64,000 nucleotides of DNA from Panulirus ornatus (lineage: Eukaryota; Arthropoda; Malacostraca; Decapoda; Palinuridae), in the NCBI RefSeq assembly GCF_036320965.1, contig NC_092241.1:25570986-25634985 (forward strand), read 5' to 3'. The notes beneath the pieces were generated by a model that saw only the letters and a program-made list of their open reading frames with translations, ran no database searches and had not been told where the DNA came from. Each line of letters begins with the position of its first letter. Within the stretch, counting starts at the first letter, position 1. The position numbers and the translations under genes were made by a program. Below, piece by piece: positions 10,081 to 21,064 of this stretch.

Positions 10081-10604
10081 TCCATGCATTGTTGCCGCAT
10101 CTCGCACCTTACATTCCTCCCCACGCGCGGACCCAGGTGACGCAGTCCATTTTTCACCGCCTAGTGCTTTGGAACTTCACCAGTCCTCAATGTAGGATCT
10201 TGAAAGTACACCAACCGAGGACAGAGGCGGTGAGGTGTGGAGTCGACTAACTGTTTCCTTCGTTTATCACGACTCGGACAGCCATGTTATTCTGAGCAAA
10301 ATAGTCTTACATAACGAACTGGCTTATGTTTGTGTACTATGTCCATGCATTGTTGCCGCATCTCGCACCTTACATTCCTCCCCACGCGCGGACCCAGGTG
10401 ACGCAGTCCATTTTTCGCCGCCTAGTGCTTTGGAACTTCACCAGTCCTCAATGTAGGATCTTGAAAGTACACCAACCGAGGACAGAGGCGGTGAGATGTG
10501 GAGTCGACTAACTGTTTCCTTCGTTTATCACGACTCGGACAGCCATGTTATTCTGAGCAAAATAGTCTTTTACATAACGAACTGGCTTATGTTTGTGTAC
10601 TATG
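10081..10604. repeat. Direct tandem duplication of about 262 bp
   Basis: Copies at 10081-10341 and 10342-10604 differ at only a few places (CACC/CGCC near 10156 and 10417, GAGGTG/GAGATG, and a 2-base TT difference near 10310/10570). Both keep a plus-strand open frame ending in ...TEAVRCGVD and stop. The frame is protein-like but unrecognised. Confidence 0.95.
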
Positions 10605-12648
10605 TGTATGTGTGTTGCATATGGTATTACCTATTTATGTATAAGGAGAGGGAGCTGTTAGGTAGGCCAGATTTCTGAAACCGTATTAGTTTTGTCCACA
10701 ACTTCGACCAAAGATATTAATTTTTCTCACATCCATCTTTGCTCCTCTTAAACCAGACTTACTCCTACCTTCTCAGGCAGTGACACTTCTTCATGCCAAG
10801 GACGTGGTCAGTGTTAGTCTAATTTTAACGTTTGAGAAATTTGAAGATGACTACCATGTCGGTGGTTTATGATCATCCTTCTACTGTAGGATTGTGTGCT
10901 TGTGCATAGGTGTCTGAAACTTTACTACACTCGTGGGACTCCATCGCTTAACATTACATTGCTCTCTCAACACTATCAAATTGTCCAATACTGTTCACAT
11001 GACCGGTTCTCTGCTGAACTTGTTCCGCTCTATTGATGAGGGAGTTTCCTGTTGTCGCTCTTCATTCTTTCTTGCCCAGATAGTCCCATGTGTTAACTCT
11101 TCTGACTTAAAGAACCAGTAAATGTTAAGATCATCATGGTACCCCAGGAGACCCCAGGTCATCATAACTGATTCCTTTTATTATCCTTTCCGGTTACGTA
11201 AGCAGGTCGAAGGTTTCCCCATTTCATTTTTTTTTTCATTTCGGTACCATCTTTATTATTATTATTGTTATTATTACTATGATTATTATTATATTATTAT
11301 TTTATTGTTAGACCCTTTACAAGATTTTTGATGCTTTCCCTTAATTGAGGTTAGACTCTACTGAGCATATTTCATCTTGGGTTGAGAATGTGTATCATAT
11401 ACGTACTTCCTAAATATCTCTCCGGGAACTTGAAGGTAATTTTGAGTGACCGAAATATGGATTGTCTCTAGCGATCCTCCATATGGCACGACACTCCCTG
11501 GCACTGAGCATGTCATTTGAAATGTTGGCAAATATATTAACATATGATTTATTTTAACCTGTCATTCATGTGAAAAACCAATATGGGTCGTAGCTATATA
11601 CCTTGAGGGAGGGCATTCGTTACCCCTAGCCTGGCTCAAGAAGGCTCTTGACGTGTGTGGTTTCTCTGGTGGTTGGTAGATTATGATACATCCAGGTTCT
11701 CACGGGAAACACGTTGGACTCATGGCTCTCCTAGAATTACAATCACTCTCTACTACTTAGTGTATTTTCTCTTCTTGTAAAAATTTGTAAGATTCATGTA
11801 GAATATTTTGAACTCGTGTATCGCCTAGGGGTGTTTACAGGCTCAGAAGACTTTGTCTCTTACCGGGATATTTCCACTGGTGTCTTCAAGACCTTACACG
11901 AGTGTATCGTACAGGAGGTCTACAGAGGCAGTCTCAGCACAGTAACCGTGGCGGGGGGGGGGGGGGGGGGGAGTATGATTTCGTCTTGTAATTTCGTTAG
12001 GAGCATTTCCAGCATTAACTGCAAATGGATCCTGAGGTAAGGCGTGGGTTGTGTGAGCCTCAGTGGGGGAATCACGAGATCATTCTTCCCTCCAGGCTGC
12101 CTTAACACCTCCAGGTGTTGTACAGTCAGCTGGTGGTGCAATGTCTGGTCTAATGTGACCTCTGTTGCATTTACTTGCCTTTGTCAGTACATGTAGTGTG
12201 GGCAATGTGTAAGAAGTGTTACTCTTGATATTTGGTAATCAGCATTCATTTGATTTTATTATCTTACAATTCCAGTCTGATGGTATTAACATCCCAGAGT
12301 GAGAGATGAAGTGAAATCAAAACTGATAAGAAAATCTACCAAGTACGGAATGCTTTGCCTTATTATCATCACTGTCAGTATCAGGAATATCTTATCATAC
12401 TTTGCTGAGAAAATTGTTGTTTCTACTTCATATTTTTTTTTCTGCAGAACGTTTCGACGCTTCACATCTGTGTGCAGTTGAGGAACATTGTGTGATCACT
12501 TGGCAAAGTCTTACAGACAAACGTGCTTAGTGCAGGTTTTTATGTAAAGTTAACTGCTTTTATGAGTAACTGCAAACATGCTTTTAAATTTCCTGGCAAT
12601 GTCCTTGAAGGTGACACGGCGATGAATCATGTAAGGAACTCCGACATT
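10605..12648. other. AT-rich stretch with no recognised gene
   Basis: It holds an imperfect (TTA)n tract at about 11252-11311 and a G homopolymer of about 19 bases at 11953-11971. No ORF with coding character or transposon motif was found in either strand. Confidence 0.5.
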
Positions 12649-13027
12649 TTATTCACTGGTGAAACCCAGGTCCACCGCTGGTGGCGGGCGCCCCGTCTGT
12701 ATGGCTGCCACATAACGTTCTCTGCCACTCCAGGTCATGATGTTCTTCAAAACATGACTCAGCAGCCTCTCCGATGATATCAGTTTGCCGTGGTGAACGT
12801 CACCAAGGATTTTACGAGAGAGAAACTCGTTTTTAGACCCACCAACTTTTATGTGTGGAACATAAGCAAGCAGCTTGTACTACATTGGCATGTATCGCGC
12901 CACGAACACAGCAAGTCTAGTAACCACCACTTGTGTAAGAATGTCACCCGTTACATCTGATACTCTCCCATACACACACTGACGCGGGTCTGAAGTGGTT
13001 TGCAGCTTCAGTAACTAACCACGTGAT
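12649..13027 (-). pseudogene. Broken coding region of unknown family
   Basis: On the minus strand one frame runs about 125 codons from near 13027 to a TAA at 12649-12651. A single TAG at 12880-12882 breaks it. The upstream part includes VYGRVSDVTGDILTQVVVTR. The downstream part includes YVPHIKVGGSKNEFL, ISSERLLSHVLKNIMTWSGR and ERYVAAIQTGRPPPAVDLGF. Composition is convincingly coding: both sides of the stop stay in one frame and codons are varied. It lacks a start codon at the left end. No family is recognised. It may be a degraded transposon ORF, a host pseudogene, or an exon whose acceptor is that TAG. Confidence 0.5.
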
Positions 13028-13400
13028 TACCACTGTCTGTTGCACACAGCATAACTACCTCTTCTAACTGTATGAGTATTCTTGTTTCCCGACGCTGCTC
13101 TGAAGGACACAGTCAGTGTACGATGCCATCACACCAGTTTGACTTTATCTTTGGAAAGTTCTTTTACTCTCAGAACTTTTTAATTTTTTTTTATTTTTGG
13201 TAACTGCCTAGTCTTATTATTAAGAAATAAACAGTTTGAGACAATCTGAATGTTGTGCCAACAGATGAGGCTTCATCATACTTGATTTCGTAAATAATGA
13301 CATACATCACGACAATTTCCATGTGAACATTACGAACATGTTTTGATAAGTTCACAGCCCTCGGATAAATGCTTGGCCATTTCGAGGTTGGGGAACCCCT
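13028..13400. other. Stretch with no assignable feature
   Basis: Contains a T-rich patch near 13180-13200. Nothing supported. Confidence 0.5.
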
Positions 13401-13458
13401 GAATTATAGATCAATTCCTGCGGTGACCAGAATTATAGACCAATTCCTGCGGTGACCA
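13401..13458. repeat. 29-bp direct duplication
   Basis: Two adjacent copies of a 29-bp unit beginning GAATTATAGA and ending GCGGTGACCA, differing by one base. Confidence 0.9.
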
Positions 13459-13967
13459 GAAGCGTGACCCAGGGAGTTCATTGTAGACAGACGTGATGTT
13501 ATGCACTAAGGTATTGGATATGTTATTATACACCAATTATTTCGTAAGCCAGTATGTGTGTGATGATTATTACTTCCGTGTGACGGGGAGAGAGTTTAGC
13601 ACTGGTGTATATAGTGTGACGGGAAGATACCATATACAGAGACTGAAGCATGTAGTTACAGGTGACATTGTTTTGTATTCCTCCCGGTGGGTGAAGGTGG
13701 CGCCACCTCTCTCGCATGGTGGGAGGCGCATGCGTCCTGGTGCAGCCTTTCACCCTGCACCTTGACTCGGGCCTCCCGAACGCCCGCTTCCTCCTGCAGC
13801 TGACCAACGTATACCAACCTTCCCGCAACACGTGTCTGTTGTGTTGTTTATAATGTTATCCAGGACTCTTGTATCTCACACCACCTTGTCTATCTTCTGT
13901 TCATTTTCTTTATTTTTTGTTATAAAGGTAATGAGTTATGTGCTCAACATACGAGAGAAGTAAGCTT
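13459..13967. other. Stretch with no assignable feature
   Basis: Short ORFs on both strands, none convincing. Confidence 0.5.
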
Positions 13968-14131
13968 GTTTGCCACACCATCATGTGTCACCTGTATGAT
14001 GAACATATGTTTGCCACACCATCATGTGTCACCAGTATGATGAACATATGTTTGCCACACCATCATGTGTCACCAGTATGATGAACGTATGTTTGCCACA
14101 CCATCATGTGTCACCAGTGTGATGAACATAT
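13968..14131. repeat. 41-bp minisatellite, 4 copies
   Basis: Units start at 13968, 14009, 14050 and 14091 with GTTTGCCACACCATCATGTG. They differ by single bases (CCTG/CCAG, ACAT/ACGT, GTAT/GTGT). Confidence 0.95.
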
Positions 14132-14181
14132 GTTAATGATCCCGTCTTCATGACCTCTACCATATGGGATCTGTGGAATCC

Positions 14182-14457
14182 ATTACCATACATATATTAC
14201 CGTACATACATACATACATACATACATACATACATACATTCCGTAAGTACATACATACACACATTACCGTACGTACATACATACATTGCCGTACGTACAT
14301 ACATACATACATTACCGTACGTACATACATACATACATTACCGTATATACAGACATACATACATTACCGTACATACATACATACATACATTACCGTATAT
14401 ACATACATACATACATTACCGTACATACATACATACACATTACCGTATATACATACA

Positions 14458-14490
<33 letters not shown>

Positions 14491-14966
14491 TACCGGACGT
14501 ACATACATACATACATAAATACACACATTGCCCTAAATACATACATACATACATACATTACCGTGCGTACATACATACATACCTACTTACATACACACAT
14601 TGCCGTACACACATATATACATACCAACATACATTACCGTACGTACATACATACATACATTGTCGTACATACATACATACATACATACATACATTACCGT
14701 ACGTACATACGTACATACATACATTACCGTACATGGATACATACATAATTACCATACATACATAGATACATGCATTACCGTACGTACATACATATATACA
14801 TTACCGTACGTACACACATACATACATTACCGTACGTACATACATACATTACCGTACGTACATACATACATACATACATTGCCGTACATACATACATACA
14901 TGCATACTTACATACGAACGTACATACTGCCGTACATATGTACATATATATACATACATACATTAA
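14182..14966. repeat. (CATA)n array interrupted by TTACCGTACG blocks
   Basis: CATA/GTAC tetranucleotides are broken every 20-40 bp by ATTACCGTACGTAC or ATTGCCGTACGTAC. The array has no stops in several frames, giving spurious ORFs of up to 194 codons. Confidence 0.95.
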
Positions 14967-15447
14967 CCGTGTTAACGTTTTCATTGTTTTCTTGTTCAAC
15001 CCAAAATGATTTGGTATTCCTGAGCCTGGCTCATAAGGTGGCCTTGTGTGTCAGTGGGCTTGATCGTAGGCTACAGGAAATGAGTGAAATTTCCTCGTGA
15101 GTTGTGGCATCCGTACCCCAGGGTTGGGCGAAGATGAGTTGCATGTTGATAATGAGGACCATGAAGAGGAATGAGTTAATGATGAGGAGAGTGAGAGATG
15201 GTGAAAGTGGGTGAGCCAGTGATGAGGAGAGTGAGTGGGGTAATGAAGGTGAGGCGGACCGAGGAATGTGGAAAGTGAAATGTGTGTGAAGGTGAAGGAG
15301 ACCTATGTGATGATGACGTAGAAGGTGGTGAAAATGACATAAATATTTAGTAATGAGTTAACTACGAGGCAGTGAAGGTGAGCATGAGAGCAGAAAAGTT
15401 GTCTCAACTAAGGCCATACTCGAGGCTATCTCATTAACGATATATAT

Positions 15448-15448
<1 letters not shown>
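14967..15448. other. Purine-rich single-copy-looking stretch
   Basis: GATGAGGAGAGTGAG-type purine-rich phrases recur loosely at 15130-15260. No gene is supported. Confidence 0.5.

Positions 15449-15524
<76 letters not shown>
15449..15524. repeat. (AT)n microsatellite
   Basis: About 37 AT units, directly preceding a dispersed repeat. Confidence 0.95.
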
Positions 15525-15527
<3 letters not shown>

Positions 15528-15752
15528 TTCATACTATTCGCCATTTCCCGCATTAGCGAGGTTGCGTTAAGAACAAAGGACTGGACCTTTGAGGGAATAT
15601 CCTCAAAGGGCCCCCTTCTCTGTCCCTTCTTTTGGAAAATTAAAAAAAACGAGATGGGAGGATTTCCAGCCCCCCGCTCCCTTCCCTTTTAGTCGCCTTC
15701 TACGACACGCAGGGAATACGTGGGAAGTATTCTTTCTCCCCTATCCCCAGGG
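15525..15752 (+). mobile_element. Dispersed decapod-type repeat, copy 1
   Basis: The segment carries CATACTATTCGCCATTTCCC, a TTAGCGAGGTTGCG block, CCCCCTTCTCTGTCCCTTC, and TCTACGACACGCAGGGAATA, ending CCTATCCCCAGGGATAA. It matches 49885-50114 along its whole length, which establishes a repeat family within this window. Flanking AT tracts on both sides look like part of the element. I remember this family from lobster-type genomes, but that is memory only. Confidence 0.8.
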
Positions 15753-15958
<206 letters not shown>

Positions 15959-16439
15959 ACCAATGTGCTCGATCTGTTCGCATTTCCTGCCTTAGTGAGG
16001 TAGCGTCAGTTACAGACGACTGAACTGTTCTTACTTTCATGAAGTAATAATATAGGAGGTAAGGTTGGCAAAGCCTGTGTGTCACTGACTTGGCTTGTGC
16101 TGCCGTTAATGAAGAATTTATTGCGGACCACAAGTTCATCGTGTGAGCGGTAGCGCAAGGAGGGCAGAGGTCACATAGGGTCATTGTAAGACCTGAGTGG
16201 GTTGTTACTATGTTGATTCATTATACAACCATCACTACTTACATAAGTTCACGTGGTAAGTTTATACGACGAGATGCAAAAAGTGGATACATACTTATAT
16301 TTCAGGTATCTTGTTATTAACAATAAGGCTTTGTGACATTTCTTGCTGGGTTTCTTTAGATCTATCCTAATATTTGACCACAAACTTTACAATTCACACG
16401 GTTAACATCTCCAGTTAGGCCAGAGCGCCAATAGTACTT
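15959..16439. other. Stretch with no assignable gene
   Basis: CATTTCCTGCCTTAGTGAGG at 15980-15999 resembles the GCCATTTCCC...AGCGAGG block of the dispersed repeat. The remainder shows nothing supported. Confidence 0.45.
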
Positions 16440-17035
16440 CTATCCTAGCTGATCTGCTGATCTTATTTCTTTCTCATATACATGTACTTGACACATTTCC
16501 CTGTGATGGAACATGTTTCCCCTTGTGCTTATCTGACCTCGTCTTCGTGCTTCAAAGAGGTCAGTTAGTTCCTTTCTGATTACAGTTTTGAGGTTTCTAA
16601 TTACCAACTCAACGTTGTTTTCAACACCAAGTGCAAGTTTGGCTACAGCATCAGCTTTGTCATGCTCACGGAGTTGCCTCCTATATGTGAGGGAATCCAT
16701 AACAATTTGATCCGAATCCCTTGACCAATAATGTCTGAGTATTTGTGTCTGGCTTCAGAGACCAGCATGATACGTTCTGATCTCAGGATGTTAAAGGCAA
16801 GTAGTGAAGACAGAGAATCAGAGATGATTAAACTGTTTGTGGCAGTAATTTGTACACGCTCACGAGCGATAACTATGGCGGATCAATCAGTGTGTAGAGT
16901 AGATGCCAAGTTGTTTATTCTAACATTTTATTTGTGTTACCATTAGTCTGGGTCAAAAATGGCAGCACTACCTGCCCCGCTAGAGCCAACTATCAGTATA
17001 GCTGATGCACTCCGCCACGTGAGCCTCAGTCTACA
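16440..17035 (-). mobile_element. LINE RNase H domain remnant (I-clade-like)
   Basis: The minus strand, read across frameshifts, gives RNase H landmarks in order. AYTDSW (first catalytic Asp, near 17001) is followed by AGSAAIFDPD (near 16980), STLHT and AIVIARERV, then IISDSLSSLLAFNILRSERI (16828 leftward). The next blocks are LLWIPSHIGG (near 16699) and, in another frame, REHDKADAVAKLALGVENNV (about 16671-16615), which supplies the late Asp. TDGS, SDSLSSL and WIPSHVG-GNE-AD are standard for retrotransposon RNase H. A stop follows STLHTD where a catalytic Glu is expected. The copy is inactive. No reverse transcriptase is visible upstream. Confidence 0.75.
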
Positions 17036-17520
17036 GCTTCTGTTAACTTTGAAGATGGAAAGTAATTAGTTTGTCAGGTGGATAAGCAGGTGTAGTGCTG
17101 TGACAGTTTGCTCATTGTATACAAATTATGTTTTCCAAACATTGTCATGTACCTGGCTGTGATTCGGCGTAATTCGATTCACTTGTGTCATGGCATACAT
17201 GGGATGACACTTCTTAAGAGACAGTACAAGCACAACATTGAAGTTTCAGTCCTAAGATTGATTTGTAGTATTTTGGGAAGAGCCTGTGCCAGGCTTGGTC
17301 TGGGCGATTTTTTTTTTTCACATCCACGAACAAGTGTCCACAAAATAGGAACATCCTTCTTCCAGTCTCCCTCACAGACTACATTAATTCTATTGTCCCT
17401 AAGAAAACCTCAAGTTCCATCCCCCCCCCCCCCAAAAAAAAAGGAAACGTTTGGAAATAAAAAGAAATATTTGTTTCATGGAGACTCGGTGTGAACAAAT
17501 GAGATTACCTCCTGACTCAT
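17036..17520. other. Stretch with no assignable feature
   Basis: Contains a T run near 17310 and a C run followed by an A run near 17420-17443. A weak KHCHVPGCDS reading near 17132 recalls zinc-binding THAP starts but breaks at once with a stop. Confidence 0.45.
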
Positions 17521-17523
17521 AAT

Positions 17524-17846
17524 ATGTCTGGTCCTCCGCAGTTGCCACAACTGTAGTAACCCGAGCGAAGTATGCACGACGAACGTTGATGCAGGTTGCT
17601 GTGGTCAGCATGTCAATTCCCAGGTGCGATGTATACTTTCTCCCAGCTCAGGTGGGCCAGAGACAGGCAGAGATGAGAGACACTTTATGGCAGTACACCA
17701 GTCAGGAATCACCTGATCTGGCGAGTCATTGTTTTGTACAGCCAGGTCCTCCTGTGGTAAGCAACTTGGTTAGCCAGGATCAAGCTGCTCTGCTGAATGT
17801 TGGTCTCCTCATTTATGAGGACTTGGCGTTCTTCATGAAGGATAGC
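17524..17846 (+). other. Open frame entering the 21-bp array, possible exon
   Basis: After a stop just upstream, the plus frame is open without interruption to the minisatellite. It is protein-like (MRDTLWQYTSQESPDLASH near 17671). Because the adjoining unit is 21 bp, the frame continues in phase as repeated NNWGLHT for about 19 units and ends at 18404. The minus strand is also open here, joining a VGVEAPV repeat. I cannot decide the strand, and a transposon or chance origin is possible. Confidence 0.25.
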
Positions 17847-18391
17847 AACAACTGGGGCCTCCACACCAACAACTGGGGCCTCCACACCAACAACTGGGGC
17901 CTCCACACCAACAACTGGGGCCTCCACACCAACAACTGGGGCCTCCACACCAACAACTGGGGCCTCCACACCAACAACTGGGGCCTCCACACCAACAACT
18001 GGGGCCTCCACACCAACAACTGGGGCCTCCACACCAACAACTGGGGCCTCCACACCAACAACTGGGGCCTCCACACCAACAACTGGGGCCTCCACACCAA
18101 CAACTGGGGCCTCCACACCAACAACTGGGGCCTCCACACCAACAACTGGGGCCTCCACACCAACAACTGGGGCCTCCACACCAACAACTGGGGCCTCCAC
18201 ACCAACAACTGGGGCCTCCACACCAACAACTGGGGCCTCCACACCAACAACTGGGCTCCACACCAACAACTGGGGCCTCCACACCAACAACTGGGGCCTC
18301 CACACCAACAACTGGGGCCTCCACACCAACAACTGGGGCCTCCACACCAACAACTGGGGCCTCCACACCAACAACTGGGGCCTCCACACCA
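17847..18391. repeat. 21-bp minisatellite, about 26 copies
   Basis: Unit AACAACTGGGGCCTCCACAC plus C, almost invariant. One copy near 18250 lacks two G bases, shifting frame between its two halves. Near-identity of the copies suggests recent amplification. Confidence 0.95.
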
Positions 18392-19459
18392 ACTCGAGGG
18401 TTAGAGTTTGTGTTGCTTTCGTCGCTGACGACTGTTTTGTTCCCATAAAGCAAGAGAGGAAGGATGGAAGGCGTCCAAGAACGCCGCCACGCAGCCCAGA
18501 TCTTGTCCTTCATCAGGCTGATGAAAACCGACGTGACAAGACTTCATATCGGTGATAACTGGTAACAAGACAACATATTCCCTGCAAAACTGGACGCAAA
18601 GTTATACGTCTGTTTCAGTTGTCACTTCTAGTCAGCTACCCGTGTGCGCTGTCGGCCACATACCAGAGAATGGTGTCTCATCTAGCGACAGCCTGGGAGG
18701 GAGGGAGGGAGGGAGCTGTCTCATTGACCGACAGGTTCACGAGAGAGGCAGCCGCTCTCAGATGACTGCCTCACAACATAAGTTGTTCAGGCCAGTCGAG
18801 GCCGCCGGGCGGATAAAGTAACCAAAAGGAACAGACTTGTTCGTACAACTGTGGCAAATGAATCAGCGGAGACTGGATTCCACTCCGTCACAAGAAAAAC
18901 AAATATAAAAAGCGTTCGAGCAAGGCTGGCAGTGTTGGGGCGACCAGACGCTCCAGCAGTGCTCACGGAAACGCTGTACGGCCAGGTCGACCAGAGACAA
19001 TGAGTTCTTCATGATCGACCTGGTGTGTGTAGTTTGGGAGGTGTGGCTGCAGGTATGGCCGCCCTTCCGGAATGATATGCACACTTGAGTTACGCCAAGA
19101 CTTACTGTGTTGCGATGGCTTAGGAAACGCTTGGCAACTACTGACCTTCTATCCCCAGTGATGTCTGACATCTGAGAGATTTACACCAAAGGAAAGACAA
19201 AAATATCTGCTAGAAATGATGGTTTGAATCATCATTACCCAGAGAAGGTACTAGACTCCAGGCTGGGGGTTGTACGCTAGAGAAATCTTTTCGCGGGAAA
19301 ACGGGATTTCCACTGCACAGTTTACATACGTCAGTGGCTCATGATCAGTGGACGGGGAAAGCATTCATTTCACATACCTATTTTTAGCTCGTTATGTCGT
19401 CAAATACACATATGCGTCAGTTGTGTTTATTTTCCGAACATAAACAATAATAATGTGCC
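18392..19459. other. Stretch with no recognised gene
   Basis: Holds a (GGGA)n patch at about 18696-18716 and short ORFs on both strands. None shows known motifs. Confidence 0.5.
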
Positions 19460-20795
19460 TCTGATGCATAGATTCGGTGCTGTATTATCACATCAGTTCC
19501 CACTCAACCATAGATTCGTTGCTGTATTATCATCAGTTCCCACTCAACCAAAGATTCGATGCTGTATTATCACATCAGTTCCTACTCAACCATAGATTCG
19601 GTGCTGTATTATCACATCAGTTCCCACTCAACCATAGATTCGTTGCTGTATTATCATCAGTTCCCACTCAACCATAGATTCGTTGCTGTATTATCATCAG
19701 TTCCCACTCAACCATAGATTCGTTGCTGTATTATCACATCAGTTCCCACTCAACCATAGATTCGGTGCTGTATTATCACATCAGTTCCCACTCAACCATA
19801 GATTCGATGCTGTATTATCACATCAGTTCCTACTCAACCATAGATTCGGTGCTGTATTATCACATCAGTTCCCACTCAACCATAGATTCGGTGCTGTATC
19901 ATCACATCAATTCCCACTCAACCATAGATTCGGTGCTGTATTATCATCAGTTCCCACTCAACCAGATTCGTTGCTGTATTATCACATCAGTTCCCACTCA
20001 ACCATAGATTCGGTGCTGTATTATCACATCAGTTCCCACTCAACCATAGATTCGGTGCTGTATTATCACATCAGTTCCCACTCAACCATAGATTCGGTGC
20101 TGTATCATCACATCAATTCCCACTCAACCCTAGATTCGGTGCTGTATTATCACATCAGTTCCCACTCAACCATAGATTCGGTGCTGTATTATCACATCAG
20201 TTCCCACTCAACCATAGATTCGATGCTGTATTATCACATCAGTTCCCACTCAACCATAGATTCGTTGCTGTATCATCACATTAGTTCCCACTCAGCCATA
20301 GATTCGGTGATGTATTATCATCAGTTCCCACTCAACCAGATTCGTTGCTGTATTATCACATCAGTTCCCACTCAACCATAGATTCGGTGCTGTATTATCA
20401 CATCAGTTCCCACTCAACCATAGATTCGGTGCTGTATTATCACATCAATTCCCACTCAACCATAGATTCGGTGCTGTATTATCACATCAGTTCCCACTCA
20501 ACCATAGACTCGTTGCTGTATTATCATCAGTTCCCACTCAACCCTAGATTCGTTGCTGTATTATCACATCAGTTCCCACTCAACCCTAGATTCGGTGCTG
20601 TATTATCACATCAGTTCCCACTCAACCATAGATTCGTTGCTGTATTATCATCAGTTCCCACTCAACCCTAGATTCGTTGCTGTATTATCACATCAGTTCC
20701 CACTCAACCCTAGATTCGGTGCTGTATTATCACATCAGTTCCCACTCAACCATAGATTCGTTGCTGTATCATCACATTAGTTCCCACTCAACCAC
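19460..20795. repeat. 42-bp minisatellite, about 32 copies
   Basis: Unit includes CTGTATTATCACATCAGTTC and CCACTCAACCATAGATTCGG. Copies with GGTG, GTTG or GATG before CTGTATTATC alternate, and many lack a CAC triplet (39 bp). Every length step is 3 bp or close to it, so ORFs such as RFGAVLSHQFPLNH repeats persist. I treat them as artefacts. Confidence 0.95.
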
Positions 20796-20817
20796 AACTG
20801 TGTATATGGCTTTGGTC

Positions 20818-21064
20818 CAAAGACTCCGAGGATGATGGTGCGAAATTTGAGGACGACGGTACGATCCTTGAACACGACGGTACGATTCCAGAGCACGACG
20901 GTGCGACCCTGAACACGACGGTACGATCCTGAACACAATGGTACGATCCTGAACACGACGGTACGATCTTAAGGTATAATGTCTTGGTCTTTGAACTAAG
21001 TCTTAAGGGTTAAATTTTAAGTTAGGTCATCATACCCAGGGGTTGCACCGTCGTGCTCAAGGGA
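20818..21064. mobile_element. Arrayed-end element, most complete left-array copy
   Basis: The left part is a tandem array of 18-21-bp units (ACGACGGTACGATCCT with GAACA or GAGCA spacers) at 20852-20972. The core GGTCTTTGAACTAAG, TTAAGGGTT, AGGTCATCATACCCAGG follows. The right end is a single inverted unit, GCACCGTCGTGCTCAAGG, at about 21045-21062. Opposed ends around a core without coding sequence suggest a non-autonomous, foldback-like DNA element. No target duplication was identified. Confidence 0.6.

Noticed and set aside
17132..17180. THAP-like KHCHVPGCDS start
   Set aside because: Followed at once by a stop and no downstream zinc-binding residues at expected positions.
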